Shown: positions 1 to 9,273 of the stretch, piece by piece
How positions within the stretch are numbered: position 1 is the first letter of the stretch
Layout of the letters: the number at the start of each line of letters is the position of its first letter
Origin: Lachnospiraceae bacterium
GTDB lineage: Bacteria; Bacillota; Clostridia; Lachnospirales; Lachnospiraceae
Reading direction: 5' to 3'
Length of the DNA: 64,000 nt
Assembly (NCBI GenBank): GCA_017463255.1
Contig: JAFTPP010000011.1
Coordinates: forward strand, 62,001 to 126,000
The notes under the pieces: model-generated
Told to the model about the DNA's origin: nothing
Database searches by the model: none
What the model saw: the letters and a program-made list of their open reading frames with translations, nothing else
Made by a program: the position numbers and the translations under genes

Positions 1-1583
1 TTCAGAAATTAAAAGCAGACGCTGAAAGCTACCTTGGTGAAAAAGTAACAGAAGCTGTTATTACAGTACCTGCTTACTTTAACAATGCGCAGAAACAGGC
101 TACTCAGGATGCAGGTAAGATTGCAGGTCTTGATGTAAAACGTATTATCAACGAGCCTACAGCAGCAGCACTTGCTTATGGTCTTGACAATGAAAAAGAA
201 CAGAAAATCATGGTTTACGACCTTGGTGGTGGTACATTCGACGTATCTATTATCGAAATCGGTGAAGGTGTTATCGAAGTTTTAGCAACAAGCGGTGACA
301 ATCACCTTGGTGGAGATGACTTCGACCAGAAGGTTACAGACTGGATGCTTGCAGAATTTAAGAAAGCAGAAGGCGTAGATCTTTCTAACGATAAGATGGC
401 TCTCCAGAGATTAAAAGAAGCAGCTGAAAAAGCTAAAAAAGAACTTTCAAGCGCAACAACAACAAACATTAACCTTCCATTCATCACAGCAACAGCAGAA
501 GGTCCAAAACACTTTGATATCAACCTTACACGTGCTAAATTTGATGAATTAACACATGACCTTGTGGAAAGAACAACAATTCCTGTTCAGACAGCTTTAA
601 AAGACGCAGGAATCAATGCAAGCGAATTAGGTCAGGTATTACTTGTTGGTGGATCAACACGTATTCCAGCAGTACAGGATAAAGTAAGAAAATTAACAGG
701 CAAAGAGCCAAGTAAAGCATTAAATCCGGATGAATGTGTAGCACTCGGTGCTTCTATCCAGGGTGGTAAGCTTGCAGGTGATGCAGGTGCCGGCGAAATC
801 CTTCTTCTTGACGTAACACCATTATCATTATCTATTGAGACGATGGGTGGTATTGCAACTAAGTTGATTGAAAGAAATACAACAATTCCTACTAAGAAGA
901 GCCAGATTTTCTCTACAGCAGCTGACAACCAGACAGCAGTAGACATTAACGTTTTACAGGGTGAAAGACAGTTTGCAAAAGACAACAAGTTACTTGGTAC
1001 TTTCCGTCTTGACGGTATTGCTCCTGCAAGACGTGGCGTTCCTCAGATTGAAGTTACTTTCGATATCGATGCAAACGGTATTGTAAACGTATCTGCTACA
1101 GATAAGGGAACAGGTAAAGAACAGCACATTACCATTACAGCAAGCTCTAACATGTCTGATGCAGATATTGAAAAGGCTGTAAAAGAAGCAGCAGAATTTG
1201 AAGCTCAGGATAAGAAGAGAAAAGAGGCTGTTGATACACGTAACGAAGCAGATTCATTCGTATTCCAGACAGAAAAAGCTCTTGCAGACGTTGGTGATAA
1301 GATTGATGCAAATGAAAAAGCAGGTCTTGAAGCAGAAATCCAGAGCTTAAAGGATATGCTTGAAAGAACAAAAGATACTGAAATGACAGAAGAACAGGTA
1401 GCTGAAATGAAAGCTGCTTACGAAAAACTTCAGGTATCTGCCCAGAATCTTTTCACAAAGATGTATGAAAGCATGCAGGGTGCTCAGGGTGCAGGTCCTG
1501 ACATGAGTGGAGCCGGTGCAGACATGGGCGGTAATGCCGGTGCAGCAGATGATGTTGTAGACGGAGATTACAGAGAAGTATAA
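1..1583 (+). CDS. dnaK: Molecular chaperone DnaK (Hsp70), 5' end cut by window
   Basis: ATP-dependent cytosolic Hsp70 chaperone working with DnaJ and GrpE in protein folding. The frame is open from base 3 and gives 526 residues, so roughly the first 90-100 residues of a normal 610-620 residue DnaK lie upstream of the window. Visible hallmarks are the ATPase segments [11 protein letters not shown] and [20 protein letters not shown], the substrate-binding domain start [13 protein letters not shown], and a Gly/Ala-rich tail ending [11 protein letters not shown]. dnaJ follows after 84 bases, so this is the distal part of a heat-shock operon that would normally carry hrcA and grpE upstream; any CIRCE operator would lie outside the window. 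Identification is certain. Confidence 0.98.
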   Translation, partial: QKLKADAESYLGEKVTEAVITVPAYFNNAQKQATQDAGKIAGLDVKRIINEPTAAALAYGLDNEKEQKIMVYDLGGGTFDVSIIEIGEGVIEVLATSGDNHLGGDDFDQKVTDWMLAEFKKAEGVDLSNDKMALQRLKEAAEKAKKELSSATTTNINLPFITATAEGPKHFDINLTRAKFDELTHDLVERTTIPVQTALKDAGINASELGQVLLVGGSTRIPAVQDKVRKLTGKEPSKALNPDECVALGASIQGGKLAGDAGAGEILLLDVTPLSLSIETMGGIATKLIERNTTIPTKKSQIFSTAADNQTAVDINVLQGERQFAKDNKLLGTFRLDGIAPARRGVPQIEVTFDIDANGIVNVSATDKGTGKEQHITITASSNMSDADIEKAVKEAAEFEAQDKKRKEAVDTRNEADSFVFQTEKALADVGDKIDANEKAGLEAEIQSLKDMLERTKDTEMTEEQVAEMKAAYEKLQVSAQNLFTKMYESMQGAQGAGPDMSGAGADMGGNAGAADDVVDGDYREV

Positions 1584-1604
1584 TTAGTTGACAGTTAGTT
1601 TGAG

Positions 1605-1633
1605 GGAAAGATAGTCATTTTTGGCTATCTTCC
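1605..1633 (+). other. Imperfect hairpin between dnaK and dnaJ
   Basis: GATAGTC (1610-1616) pairs with GGCTATC (1623-1629) including one G-U pair, extended by GGAA/TTCC around a bulged A. There is no good T-run after it, so it is more likely an mRNA processing, stability or partial attenuation element than a full terminator. It could help make DnaK more abundant than DnaJ. Function is inferred. Confidence 0.35.
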
Positions 1634-1667
1634 TTCTGCGTGATATGATAATTTAACGGAGACAGTT

Positions 1668-2858
1668 ATGGCAGAACAAAAAAGAGATTATTATGAGGTG
1701 CTCGGCGTAGATAAAAATGCCGATGACGCTACGATTAAAAAAGCATACAGAGTATTGGCTAAGAAGTATCATCCTGATGCAAATCCGGGAGATACGGAAG
1801 CTGAGGCAAAATTCAAAGAAGCATCGGAAGCTTATGCTATTTTAAGTGATCCTGAAAAGAAGCGTCAGTATGATCAGTTCGGTCACGCTGCATTTGAAGG
1901 CGGCGCAGGCGGCTCCGGTTTCGGTGGATTTGACTTTAGCGGCGGAGACTTCTCAGATATTTTCGGAGATATTTTTGGTGATTTATTCGGCGGTGGAAGA
2001 AGATCTTCTTCCCGTAGTAATGGTCCTCAAAGAGGGGAAAATATCAGAGCCAGTGTCAGAATTACATTTGAGGAAGCGGTATTTGGTTGCGAGAAAGAAT
2101 TGGAGTTAACCTTAAAGGAACAGTGTAAGACCTGCGGAGGTAATGGAGCAAAACCGGGTACAACACCTGAAACCTGTACCAAGTGTGGCGGAAAAGGCCA
2201 GATTGTATATAAACAACAGTCTTTCTTCGGAACAATCCAAAATGTGCAGACTTGTCCGGATTGTAACGGTACCGGTAAAGTGGTAAAAGAAAAATGTCCG
2301 GATTGTCGCGGCAACGGATATATTGCAAGCCGTAAAAAGATTCAGGTATCTATTCCTGCCGGTATTGATAACGGACAGAGCGTAAGAATCCGTGACAAAG
2401 GCGAACCGGGAAGAAACGGCGGTCCAAGAGGCGACTTATTGGTTGAAGTAATTGTTTCAAGACATCCGATTTTCCAACGTCAGGATTATAATATTTTTTC
2501 TACTGTACCTATTTCCTTTGCGATTGCAGCTTTGGGCGGTGAAGTAGTGATTGACACAGTGGACGGCAGAGTTATCTATGATGTTAAAGCAGGAACACAG
2601 ACCGAAACCAAAGTGCGCTTAAAGGGAAAAGGTGTGCCTACATTAAGGGATAAAAATATCCGTGGTGACCACTATGTAACACTTGTGATACAGACACCGG
2701 AGAGATTAAGCAGTGAAGCCAAAGAGCTTCTTGCAAAATTCGATGCAGCTTCAGGAGATTCCTTAAATGCTGCAAAACGCTTAACCGGTGCAAAGAAGGA
2801 TTCTGATGAACCAAAGGATCCCAAGGGTGGCAAGAAAAAAGGATTTTTTAGCAAATAA
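1668..2858 (+). CDS. dnaJ: Co-chaperone DnaJ (Hsp40)
   Basis: Stimulates the ATPase of DnaK and delivers unfolded clients. The 396-residue protein has a class I layout: J domain at residues 1-70 with the HPD motif at residues 35-37, a Gly/Phe-rich linker (about 75-120), and a zinc-binding domain with four CxxCxGxG repeats ([32 protein letters not shown]), followed by the two C-terminal beta domains and a Lys-rich tail. The ATG is preceded by ACGGAGACAG, a modest ribosome binding site. It lies 84 bases behind dnaK and 17 bases ahead of prmA, in one transcription unit. Confidence 0.98.
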   Translation: MAEQKRDYYEVLGVDKNADDATIKKAYRVLAKKYHPDANPGDTEAEAKFKEASEAYAILSDPEKKRQYDQFGHAAFEGGAGGSGFGGFDFSGGDFSDIFGDIFGDLFGGGRRSSSRSNGPQRGENIRASVRITFEEAVFGCEKELELTLKEQCKTCGGNGAKPGTTPETCTKCGGKGQIVYKQQSFFGTIQNVQTCPDCNGTGKVVKEKCPDCRGNGYIASRKKIQVSIPAGIDNGQSVRIRDKGEPGRNGGPRGDLLVEVIVSRHPIFQRQDYNIFSTVPISFAIAALGGEVVIDTVDGRVIYDVKAGTQTETKVRLKGKGVPTLRDKNIRGDHYVTLVIQTPERLSSEAKELLAKFDAASGDSLNAAKRLTGAKKDSDEPKDPKGGKKKGFFSK

Positions 2859-2875
2859 TTCAGGAGGAAATTCCT

Positions 2876-3835
2876 ATGAAATGGACTAAAATCACAGTAA
2901 AGACAACAACTGAGGCAGAAGATATCATTATCAGTACCCTTTATGATATTGGTTTGGAAGGTGCTCAGATTGAAGATAACATTCCTCTTACTGCTTTGGA
3001 AAAAGAGCAGATGTTTGTTGATATTTTACCGGAAACAAAATTTGATGACGGAATTGCCTACTTAAGCTTTTTTGTGGAAGAAAATGAAGATACGGACATT
3101 GATGCTATCGTAAATGCAGCAAAGGAAGAACTTGAAGACCTTCGCAATTTTATGGACATCGGAGAAGGAAGTATTACTATTTCAGAAACAGAGGATAAAG
3201 ACTGGATTAACAACTGGAAGGATTTTTTCCACCAGTTCTATATTGATGATTTATTGGTGATTCCTTCTTGGGAAGAGGTAAAAGAAGAAGATAAGGATAA
3301 AAAGATTCTTCATATTGACCCGGGGACAGCTTTTGGAACCGGTATGCATGAAACGACCCAGCTTTGTATCAGACAGCTTAAAAAATATTTAAAAGAAGGC
3401 GATGAAATTCTGGATGTGGGATGCGGTAGCGGTATCTTAGGAATTCTTGCTTTAATGTATGGTGCAGGTCATGCGGTTGGTACCGACTTAGACCCTTGCG
3501 CTATTGATGCAACCCATGAGAATATGGAAACCAACGGAATTCCTGCAGATAAGTTTGATGTAATGATTGGTAATATTATTACGGAAAAAGAAGTGCAGGA
3601 TAAAGTCGGATACGAAAAATATGATATTGTATTAGCCAATATTCTGGCAGATGTTTTAGTGCCGTTAACTCCTGTTATTGTAAATCAGATGAAAAAAGGT
3701 GCTGTATATATCACTTCAGGAATTATCAATGATAAAGAACAGGTGGTACGTGATGCAGTAGAAGCGGCAGGCTTAAAGATTCTCGATGTAACTTATCAGG
3801 GTGAGTGGGTAAACGTTACTGCCATGAAACCATAA
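2876..3835 (+). CDS. prmA: Ribosomal protein L11 methyltransferase PrmA
   Basis: SAM-dependent methyltransferase that methylates ribosomal protein L11. The 319 residues match the usual family length. The class I SAM-binding motif DVGCGSGILG lies near residues 179-188 and the post-motif NILADVLVPL near residue 252; the N-terminal 120 residues are the L11-recognition domain. A strong ribosome binding site (AGGAGGAAATTCCT) precedes the ATG. The order dnaJ-prmA-rsmE is widely conserved in Firmicutes, so it is probably co-transcribed with the heat-shock genes. Confidence 0.95.
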   Translation: MKWTKITVKTTTEAEDIIISTLYDIGLEGAQIEDNIPLTALEKEQMFVDILPETKFDDGIAYLSFFVEENEDTDIDAIVNAAKEELEDLRNFMDIGEGSITISETEDKDWINNWKDFFHQFYIDDLLVIPSWEEVKEEDKDKKILHIDPGTAFGTGMHETTQLCIRQLKKYLKEGDEILDVGCGSGILGILALMYGAGHAVGTDLDPCAIDATHENMETNGIPADKFDVMIGNIITEKEVQDKVGYEKYDIVLANILADVLVPLTPVIVNQMKKGAVYITSGIINDKEQVVRDAVEAAGLKILDVTYQGEWVNVTAMKP

Positions 3836-3849
3836 AATGGGAGATTAAT

Positions 3850-4590
3850 ATGTATCAGTTTTTTGTAAAAGAAGAACAGATTAAGGATAATCGGATTGTG
3901 ATTCAGGGCAGTGATGTAAATCACATCAAAAATGTGCTTAGAATGCAGCCCGGAGAAGAAATTGCAGTAAGCAATGGTGTGGATGGTAAGGAATACCGTT
4001 GTGAAATTGCAGAGTTTACAGAAAATGAAGTCATCTGTACCCTACGTTTTATAAAAGAAGACGGGGTGGAATTACCTTGTAAGGTGTACTTATTTCAAGG
4101 ACTTCCCAAGGCAGACAAGATGGAGTTAATCATTCAAAAAACCGTGGAACTCGGGATTTTTGAGATTATTCCTGTTGCAACCAAAAGAGCGGTTGTTAAG
4201 TTGGATGCAAAAAAAGAAAAGAGTAAGTTAGAGCGTTGGAACAATATATCCGAAGCAGCTGCGAAACAGAGTAAAAGAGCCATTGTACCAAAGGTTAGCG
4301 AAGTGATGACCATGAAAGAAGCCATTCACTATGCGAAAGCGTTAGATGTTAAGTTGATTCCTTATGAACTGGCAGAAGGGATGGGTCGCACCCGTGAGCT
4401 TATAGATGGCATTAAACCGGGAGAAAGTGTGGCTATTTTTATCGGTCCTGAGGGTGGTTTTTCGGAAGACGAAATAGAACTTGCAAAAAGTAACGGAGTA
4501 GAACCTATTACTTTAGGAAAAAGAATTCTTCGCACTGAGACAGCAGGTTTTACTACTTTGGCATTTTTGAACTATCATTTAGAACCATAA
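3850..4590 (+). CDS. rsmE: 16S rRNA m3U1498 methyltransferase RsmE
   Basis: SPOUT-family enzyme that methylates N3 of U1498 in 16S rRNA using SAM. The start is placed at the ATG for MYQFFVKEEQI, because GGGAG sits just before it; an in-frame upstream start at 3805 would overlap prmA and lacks support. The protein is 246 residues, with a PUA-like N-terminal domain and a C-terminal knot carrying GPEGGFSEDE from about residue 199 and LGKRILRTETA near residue 223. It begins 14 bases after prmA and is the last gene of the dnaK unit. Confidence 0.95.
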   Translation: MYQFFVKEEQIKDNRIVIQGSDVNHIKNVLRMQPGEEIAVSNGVDGKEYRCEIAEFTENEVICTLRFIKEDGVELPCKVYLFQGLPKADKMELIIQKTVELGIFEIIPVATKRAVVKLDAKKEKSKLERWNNISEAAAKQSKRAIVPKVSEVMTMKEAIHYAKALDVKLIPYELAEGMGRTRELIDGIKPGESVAIFIGPEGGFSEDEIELAKSNGVEPITLGKRILRTETAGFTTLAFLNYHLEP

Positions 4591-4617
4591 TCGAATAAAC
4601 AAAGTGACTCATTTTCA

Positions 4618-4623
4618 TATAAT
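4618..4623 (+). promoter_or_regulatory. Candidate -10 box for the cysteine desulfurase gene
   Basis: A perfect TATAAT lies 44 bases before the ATG at 4667 in an AT-rich 64-base gap after rsmE. No convincing -35 hexamer is seen 16-18 bases upstream, so the promoter assignment is tentative. Confidence 0.4.
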
Positions 4624-4666
4624 ATAGAGTAGAAATAACTAAGGAACAAAGTGCATGGAGGCTAAT

Positions 4667-5821
4667 ATGGAAGCATATTTTGATAATTCGGCTACAACAC
4701 GTTGTCTTGACAGTGTAACTGAATTAATGGTGCAGGTGATGCGGGATGATTACGGTAATCCGTCCAGTATGCACTTGAAGGGCGTAGATGCGGAAAAATA
4801 TATCCGTTATGCAAAAGAGACCATTGCCAAGAACCTTAAAGTATCAGAAAAAGAGATTTTGTTTACTTCCGGTGGGACTGAGTCGGATAATCTTGCATTA
4901 ATCGGTGTTGCTATGGCAAATTACCGTGGGGGTAAACATTTAATTACGACCCAGATTGAGCATCCGGCTATTTTGAATACCATGAAGTATTTGGAAACGC
5001 AAGGATTTAGTGTTACCTATCTTCCGGTAGATTCAAACGGAAGAATCCGTTTGGATGATTTGGCACATGCTATGACAAGAGATACGATTTTAGTATCCAT
5101 TATGCATACCAATAATGAAGTGGGTTCTTTACAGCCTGTTTTGGAAGCAGCAAATCTGATTAAAAGTATAAATCCTAAGACCTTATTCCATGTGGATGCG
5201 GTTCAGGGATATGGTAAGTTCCGTATTCATCCTAAAAAGATGAAAATAGATTTATTGTCTGTCAGCGGACACAAGATTCACGGTCCAAAAGGAATCGGAT
5301 TCTTATATGTGAATGAAAAGGTTAAAATCAAACCGATTTTATTTGGCGGCGGACAACAGTCAGGAATGCGTTCCGGAACGGAAAACGTTCCTGCTATTGC
5401 AGGTCTTGCCAAGGCGGTGGAAGAAGTTTATGCAAACCTTGAGGAAGATGTGGAAAGACTATATGGGATTAAGCAGTATTTTGTGGATGGCTTAAAGCGT
5501 ATGGACGGAGTGTATGTCAATGGTCTTACCGGAAAGGACAGTGCTCCCCACGTAGTAAGTGTATCGGTGCGGGGAATTAGAAGTGAAGTACTGTTACACG
5601 CTTTGGAAGATAAGGGGATTTATATTTCCGCGGGAAGTGCATGTGCAGCCAGAAAAGCAGAAACCTCAACGACGCTAAAAGCCATGGGAATTGACAAGGA
5701 TTTGCTGGATTCTACTGTAAGATTCAGCTTTTCTGTTTTTACAACAAAAGAGGAAGTGGAATATGCCCTGAAGGTATTACAGGAGCTGTTGCCATTTTAT
5801 CGTAGATATCAGAGAAAATAA
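4667..5821 (+). CDS. Cysteine desulfurase (IscS/NifS family), probable ThiI partner
   Basis: PLP enzyme that removes sulfur from cysteine and carries it as a persulfide. The start is set at the second ATG (MEAYFDNSATTR) because GGAGG lies 5 bases before it. The 384-residue protein has the PLP lysine K203 in SGHKIHGPKG and the persulfide cysteine C326 in SAGSACAARKAE, plus IEHPAIL and GGGQQSGMRSGTENV. The next gene is thiI, and Firmicutes often pair a dedicated desulfurase with ThiI for 4-thiouridine synthesis; no iscU is adjacent. A terminator at 5820-5847 ends its transcript, so the pairing is functional rather than strictly operonic. A general Fe-S role cannot be excluded. Confidence 0.92.
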   Translation: MEAYFDNSATTRCLDSVTELMVQVMRDDYGNPSSMHLKGVDAEKYIRYAKETIAKNLKVSEKEILFTSGGTESDNLALIGVAMANYRGGKHLITTQIEHPAILNTMKYLETQGFSVTYLPVDSNGRIRLDDLAHAMTRDTILVSIMHTNNEVGSLQPVLEAANLIKSINPKTLFHVDAVQGYGKFRIHPKKMKIDLLSVSGHKIHGPKGIGFLYVNEKVKIKPILFGGGQQSGMRSGTENVPAIAGLAKAVEEVYANLEEDVERLYGIKQYFVDGLKRMDGVYVNGLTGKDSAPHVVSVSVRGIRSEVLLHALEDKGIYISAGSACAARKAETSTTLKAMGIDKDLLDSTVRFSFSVFTTKEEVEYALKVLQELLPFYRRYQRK

Positions 5822-5847
5822 GGGGAAGGTGTTACCTTCTCCTTTTT
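5820..5847 (+). terminator. Intrinsic terminator after the cysteine desulfurase
   Basis: AAGGGGAAGGT pairs with ACCTTCTCCTT (11 bp, one G-U) around a GTT loop and runs into TTTTT. It overlaps the stop codon. Confidence 0.85.
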
Positions 5848-5849
5848 GC

Positions 5850-5878
5850 TTGCATATTTTTTTTCGGTCTGTTATTAT
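5850..5878 (+). promoter_or_regulatory. Candidate sigma-A promoter of thiI
   Basis: TTGCAT (5850-5855) and TATTAT (5873-5878) are separated by 17 bases and lie 45 bases before the thiI start, directly after the upstream terminator. Confidence 0.6.
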
Positions 5879-5922
5879 CGGTATGTATTTATTATTGTGA
5901 TTGTTTGAGAAAGAGGAAACAG

Positions 5923-7104
5923 ATGTTTACAGCTTTTTTAATTAAATATGCCGAGATTGGCGTAAAGGGAAAAAACAGATATATATTCGAAGAAAGACTG
6001 GTTGACCAGATCCGCTATGCTTTAAGAAGATGTGATGGTCAGTTTAAGGTGCACAGAACTCAGGGAAGAATCTATGTAGATGCCGTAACAGAGTTTGATT
6101 ATGACGAAACTGTAGCTGAGCTTAAAACAGTGTTCGGTATTTCGGGAATCTGCCCTGTTGTTTATGTAGAGGACAACGGATTTGAAGACCTTAAAAAAGT
6201 AGTAACCAATTATATGGACGCAGTATATCCGGATAAAAATATGACTTTCAAGGTAGTGTCCAGACGTGCCAGAAAGAATTATCCTTTAGAATCTATGGAC
6301 ATCAATGCAAAGATTGGCGAAACGCTTCTGGATGCATTTCCTGAATTAAGGGTTGATGTGCATAATCCGGATGTCTTATTAAATATTGAAATCCGTGAAA
6401 AGATTTATATTTATTCTATTATCATCCCGGGACCTGGCGGTATGCCTGTTGGAACTGCAGGAAAGGCAATGCTGTTACTTTCCGGTGGTATTGATTCACC
6501 AGTGGCAGGATATATGATTTCTAAACGAGGTGTTGTACTGGATGCCTGCTATTTCCATGCACCGCCATACACCAGTGAACGTGCAAAACAGAAGGTGGTA
6601 GACCTTGCAAAGTTAATTTCAAGATATACCGGTCCAATCCGCCTGCATGTGATTAATTTTACAGATATTCAGTTGTACATTTATGAAAAGTGTCCACATG
6701 AAGAGTTAACCATTATCATGCGCCGTTACATGATGAAGATTGCAGAGAGAATTGCTCTGGAAAGCGAGTGTATCGGACTGATTACCGGTGAAAGTATCGG
6801 ACAGGTTGCAAGCCAGACCTTACAGAGTATGGCAGTAACCAATGAAGTGTGTACCCTTCCTGTATACAGACCTCTGATTGGATTTGATAAACAGGATATC
6901 GTGGATATTTCAGAAAAAATCAACACATACGAAACATCAATCCTTCCTTACGAAGATTGTTGTACAACCTTTGTGGCAAAACATCCGGTAACAAAACCGA
7001 ATCTTAAAGTGATTAAGCTTCATGAACGCAATTTAGAAGACAGAATTGATGAGATGATTGAAGAAGCGTTACGCACTGATGAAGTAATTGAGATAGTATA
7101 TTAG
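5923..7104 (+). CDS. thiI: tRNA 4-thiouridine synthase ThiI (no rhodanese domain)
   Basis: Adenylates U8 of tRNA and inserts sulfur to make 4-thiouridine; in some bacteria it also serves thiamine thiazole synthesis. The start is the ATG of MFTAFLIKYAEIGVKG, preceded by AAGAGG; a TTG 18 bases upstream is less likely. The 393-residue protein has an N-terminal ferredoxin-like and THUMP region (about 1-165) and a PP-loop ATP pyrophosphatase domain with LLLSGGIDSPVAGYM near residue 185. It lacks the C-terminal rhodanese domain found in E. coli ThiI, as in most Firmicutes, which fits sulfur supply from the desulfurase encoded just upstream. Confidence 0.95.
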   Translation: MFTAFLIKYAEIGVKGKNRYIFEERLVDQIRYALRRCDGQFKVHRTQGRIYVDAVTEFDYDETVAELKTVFGISGICPVVYVEDNGFEDLKKVVTNYMDAVYPDKNMTFKVVSRRARKNYPLESMDINAKIGETLLDAFPELRVDVHNPDVLLNIEIREKIYIYSIIIPGPGGMPVGTAGKAMLLLSGGIDSPVAGYMISKRGVVLDACYFHAPPYTSERAKQKVVDLAKLISRYTGPIRLHVINFTDIQLYIYEKCPHEELTIIMRRYMMKIAERIALESECIGLITGESIGQVASQTLQSMAVTNEVCTLPVYRPLIGFDKQDIVDISEKINTYETSILPYEDCCTTFVAKHPVTKPNLKVIKLHERNLEDRIDEMIEEALRTDEVIEIVY

Positions 7105-7149
7105 AATGTAGTAGAAAGTGCCCGAGCGGTGTTGCTCGCGACAAATTAC

Positions 7150-7190
7150 CGCTCCGCGAGGTGCACATCCACGCGGAGCGTCTTGTTTTT
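7150..7190 (+). terminator. Terminator of thiI
   Basis: CGCTCCGCG (7150-7158) pairs with CGCGGAGCG (7172-7180) around a 13-base loop and is followed by TCTTGTTTTTT. The left arm can also pair with an upstream segment (GAGCGGT at 7124-7130), see findings. Confidence 0.7.
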
Positions 7191-7200
7191 TATAAGCAAA

Positions 7201-7230
7201 AAACAGGACATCATCTCTGATGTCCTGTTT
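7201..7230 (-). terminator. Terminator of the HPr-like gene (perfect hairpin)
   Basis: A perfect 13-bp inverted repeat, AAACAGGACATCA and TGATGTCCTGTTT, with a TCTC loop. On the minus strand the stem is followed by a run of T, so it should end the minus-strand HPr-like transcript; it may also back up thiI termination. Confidence 0.85.
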
Positions 7231-7269
7231 CAATTCCTGTATAGGATTGTTTTCGATTGATAATGGCAA

Positions 7270-7500
7270 CTAGATAACGTATGGCTTCAATACGTCAAGA
7301 ACTTCATCTACATTATCTTCTGCATGGATGTTTAAATCAATTGGTTTAGAAAGATCTAAACTGAAAATACCCATAATAGATTTTGCGTCGATAACATATC
7401 TGCCTGATACTAAATCGAAGTCATAATCAAATTTTGTGATTTCGTTAACAAAAGATTTAACCTTATCAATTGAGTTTAAAGAAATCTGTACTGTTTTCAT
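7270..7500 (-). CDS. HPr-like protein lacking the catalytic histidine (Crh-like)
   Basis: A 76-residue protein with an HPr fold pattern. The regulatory serine region is well kept: DAKSIMGIFSL with Ser41 matches the Ser46 context of HPr. The phosphotransfer site is gone: where HPr has GxHxRPA, this protein has SIDKVKS (residues 10-16), so neither the His nor the Arg is present. It cannot relay phosphate in the PTS; by analogy with Bacillus Crh, which keeps only the serine, it may be a regulatory partner phosphorylated by HPr kinase. A strong AAAGGAGG site precedes the ATG. It is monocistronic, with its own promoter and terminator, divergent from mtaB. The regulatory role is inferred. Confidence 0.8.
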   Translation of the reverse strand: MKTVQISLNSIDKVKSFVNEITKFDYDFDLVSGRYVIDAKSIMGIFSLDLSKPIDLNIHAEDNVDEVLDVLKPYVI

Positions 7501-7537
7501 TGGAATTACCTCCTTTACTAGTATACCTTCTGTACTT

Positions 7538-7566
7538 ATACTAATCGGTTAACCATAAAATGTCAA
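7538..7566 (-). promoter_or_regulatory. Promoter of the HPr-like gene
   Basis: On the minus strand TTGACA (7566-7561) and TAGTAT (7543-7538) are 17 bases apart, 38 bases before the ATG at 7500. A consensus -35 suggests strong constitutive expression. Confidence 0.7.
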
Positions 7567-7599
7567 TCCTAAAACAGTACAAAAAATGTGAGGAATATT

Positions 7600-8928
7600 A
7601 TGAAAAAAGTAGCATTACACAACCTTGGATGCAAAGTAAATTCATATGAAATAGACGTTATGCAACAAATTTTACAAGAAAATGGGTACGAAATTGTATC
7701 TTTTGATCAAATAGCGGATATTTATATTGTAAACACATGTACAGTAACCAATATTGCGGACAGAAAGAGCCGCCAGATGCTTCATAAAGCAAAGGCAAAA
7801 AATCCTGATGCGATTGTGGTGGCAGTAGGGTGTTATGTCCAGACCGGGGAAGAAACTGTCAGAAAAGATGAATGCATTGACCTTGCTATCGGCAATAATC
7901 GTAAAAAGGATATTGCTACTATTTTGATGCAATATTTAAAGGAACACGAAGGAGAAAAAGAGCGGGCATTTGCAGAAGATGTAATTGATATTAATCATAC
8001 GGATGAATATGAGGAAATGCAGTTAACCCATACTGCGGAACATACAAGGGCATATATTAAGATTCAGGACGGATGCAATCAGTTTTGCTCCTACTGCATT
8101 ATTCCCTATGCAAGAGGCAGGGTAAGAAGCCGTAAACAGGAAGATATTATTAGGGAAGTGGAAGGACTTGCGAAGTCCGGATATTTAGAAATTGTTCTGA
8201 CAGGAATCCATATCAGTTCTTACGGAACAGATTTTAAGGAAAAAGATGCACTCAAGGAGTTAATTTACAGATTGCATGAAATTGAAGGGATAGAGCGTAT
8301 CCGTCTTGGCTCGTTGGAACCACGCATTATGACGGAGGATTTTGTGGCTGCAATCAGTAAGCTTCCAAAGATTTGTCCGCATTTTCATCTTTCCTTACAA
8401 AGCGGATGTGATGCTACTCTTAAGAGAATGAACAGGCATTATACAACTGCCGACTTTGAGGCGACGGTTGAACGTTTGCGTAAGTACTTTGCAAATTGTG
8501 CGGTAACAACTGATGTCATTGTGGGATTTCCGGGAGAAACAGAGGAAGAATTTGAAGAAACAAGAGAGTATCTGGAACGCTTACAGCTATATGAGATGCA
8601 TATTTTTAAGTATTCTAAGCGTCAGGGAACCAGAGCGGCAGTTATGCCGGAGCAGGTTCCGGATCAGATAAAAGCAAAAAGAAGCGACATTCTTCTTGAG
8701 ATGGAAGAAAGATTTTCAAAACAGTTCAGAGAGAGCTTTATCGGTAAAGAACTGGAGGTACTTATAGAGGAAGAAAAACAGATTGAAGGAAAAACCTATA
8801 TGGTTGGACACAGCAAGGAATATATCTGTGTAGCTGTTGCAGGAAATCCTTTACCGGGTACTGTTGTAAAAATCAAACCATCCGGCATTTTTTCTGATGG
8901 AAAAAAGTTGTTTTTTTATACAAGATAG
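7600..8928 (+). CDS. mtaB: tRNA t6A37 methylthiotransferase MtaB
   Basis: Radical SAM enzyme converting N6-threonylcarbamoyladenosine at tRNA position 37 to its 2-methylthio form. The ATG at 7600 is chosen because TGAGGA lies 6 bases upstream; a GTG 12 bases earlier is possible. The 442-residue protein has the UPF0004 domain starting with LGCKVNSYE (LGCKVN favours MtaB over MiaB) and VNTCTVT, the radical SAM triad C159, C163 and C166 in CNQFCSYC, and a C-terminal TRAM domain. It starts a long same-strand run through ireB, ruvX and RNase J. Confidence 0.94.
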   Translation: MKKVALHNLGCKVNSYEIDVMQQILQENGYEIVSFDQIADIYIVNTCTVTNIADRKSRQMLHKAKAKNPDAIVVAVGCYVQTGEETVRKDECIDLAIGNNRKKDIATILMQYLKEHEGEKERAFAEDVIDINHTDEYEEMQLTHTAEHTRAYIKIQDGCNQFCSYCIIPYARGRVRSRKQEDIIREVEGLAKSGYLEIVLTGIHISSYGTDFKEKDALKELIYRLHEIEGIERIRLGSLEPRIMTEDFVAAISKLPKICPHFHLSLQSGCDATLKRMNRHYTTADFEATVERLRKYFANCAVTTDVIVGFPGETEEEFEETREYLERLQLYEMHIFKYSKRQGTRAAVMPEQVPDQIKAKRSDILLEMEERFSKQFRESFIGKELEVLIEEEKQIEGKTYMVGHSKEYICVAVAGNPLPGTVVKIKPSGIFSDGKKLFFYTR

Positions 8929-8979
8929 AGTAAGATAAAAATAAGACTTAAACGATTGAAAGATAAAGGGCAAAGATAT

Positions 8980-9255
8980 ATGCAGGATTTGGGAAAGACA
9001 CAATTTATTACTCTTACACCGGAAAACATTGTTCCGGATGTAAACGATGTAAAGAGCGTTCTTGCAACGGTCTATGAAGCGTTAACTGAAAAAGGATATA
9101 ATCCGGTGAATCAGATAGTAGGGTACATTATGTCAGGAGATCCTACTTACATTACCAGTCATAATAACGCCAGAAGTCTGATTATGAAAGTAGAAAGAGA
9201 CGAATTGGTAGAAGAGTTGTTGATTGAATATATTGCCAGCAACCAGTGGGATTAA
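8980..9255 (+). CDS. ireB: IreB family regulatory phosphoprotein
   Basis: A 91-residue protein of the IreB (UPF0297) family. In enterococci IreB is a substrate of the PASTA kinase IreK and restrains cephalosporin resistance. The start is the ATG of [17 protein letters not shown], preceded by AAAGGG; a TTG 24 bases upstream is also in frame. The conserved core [28 protein letters not shown] is fully present, and threonines lie in the N-terminal tail where the family is phosphorylated. The order mtaB-ireB-ruvX-DUF1292 is typical for Firmicutes. Phosphorylation here is an inference. Confidence 0.92.
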   Translation: MQDLGKTQFITLTPENIVPDVNDVKSVLATVYEALTEKGYNPVNQIVGYIMSGDPTYITSHNNARSLIMKVERDELVEELLIEYIASNQWD

Positions 9256-9273
9256 TCGGATTAGGAGCATAGT

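Noticed and set aside
1621..1649. TTGGCT-17-TATGAT between dnaK and dnaJ as a dnaJ promoter
   Set aside because: The predicted start site falls on the dnaJ ribosome binding site, leaving almost no leader, and the -35 lies inside the hairpin. Co-transcription with dnaK explains the arrangement.
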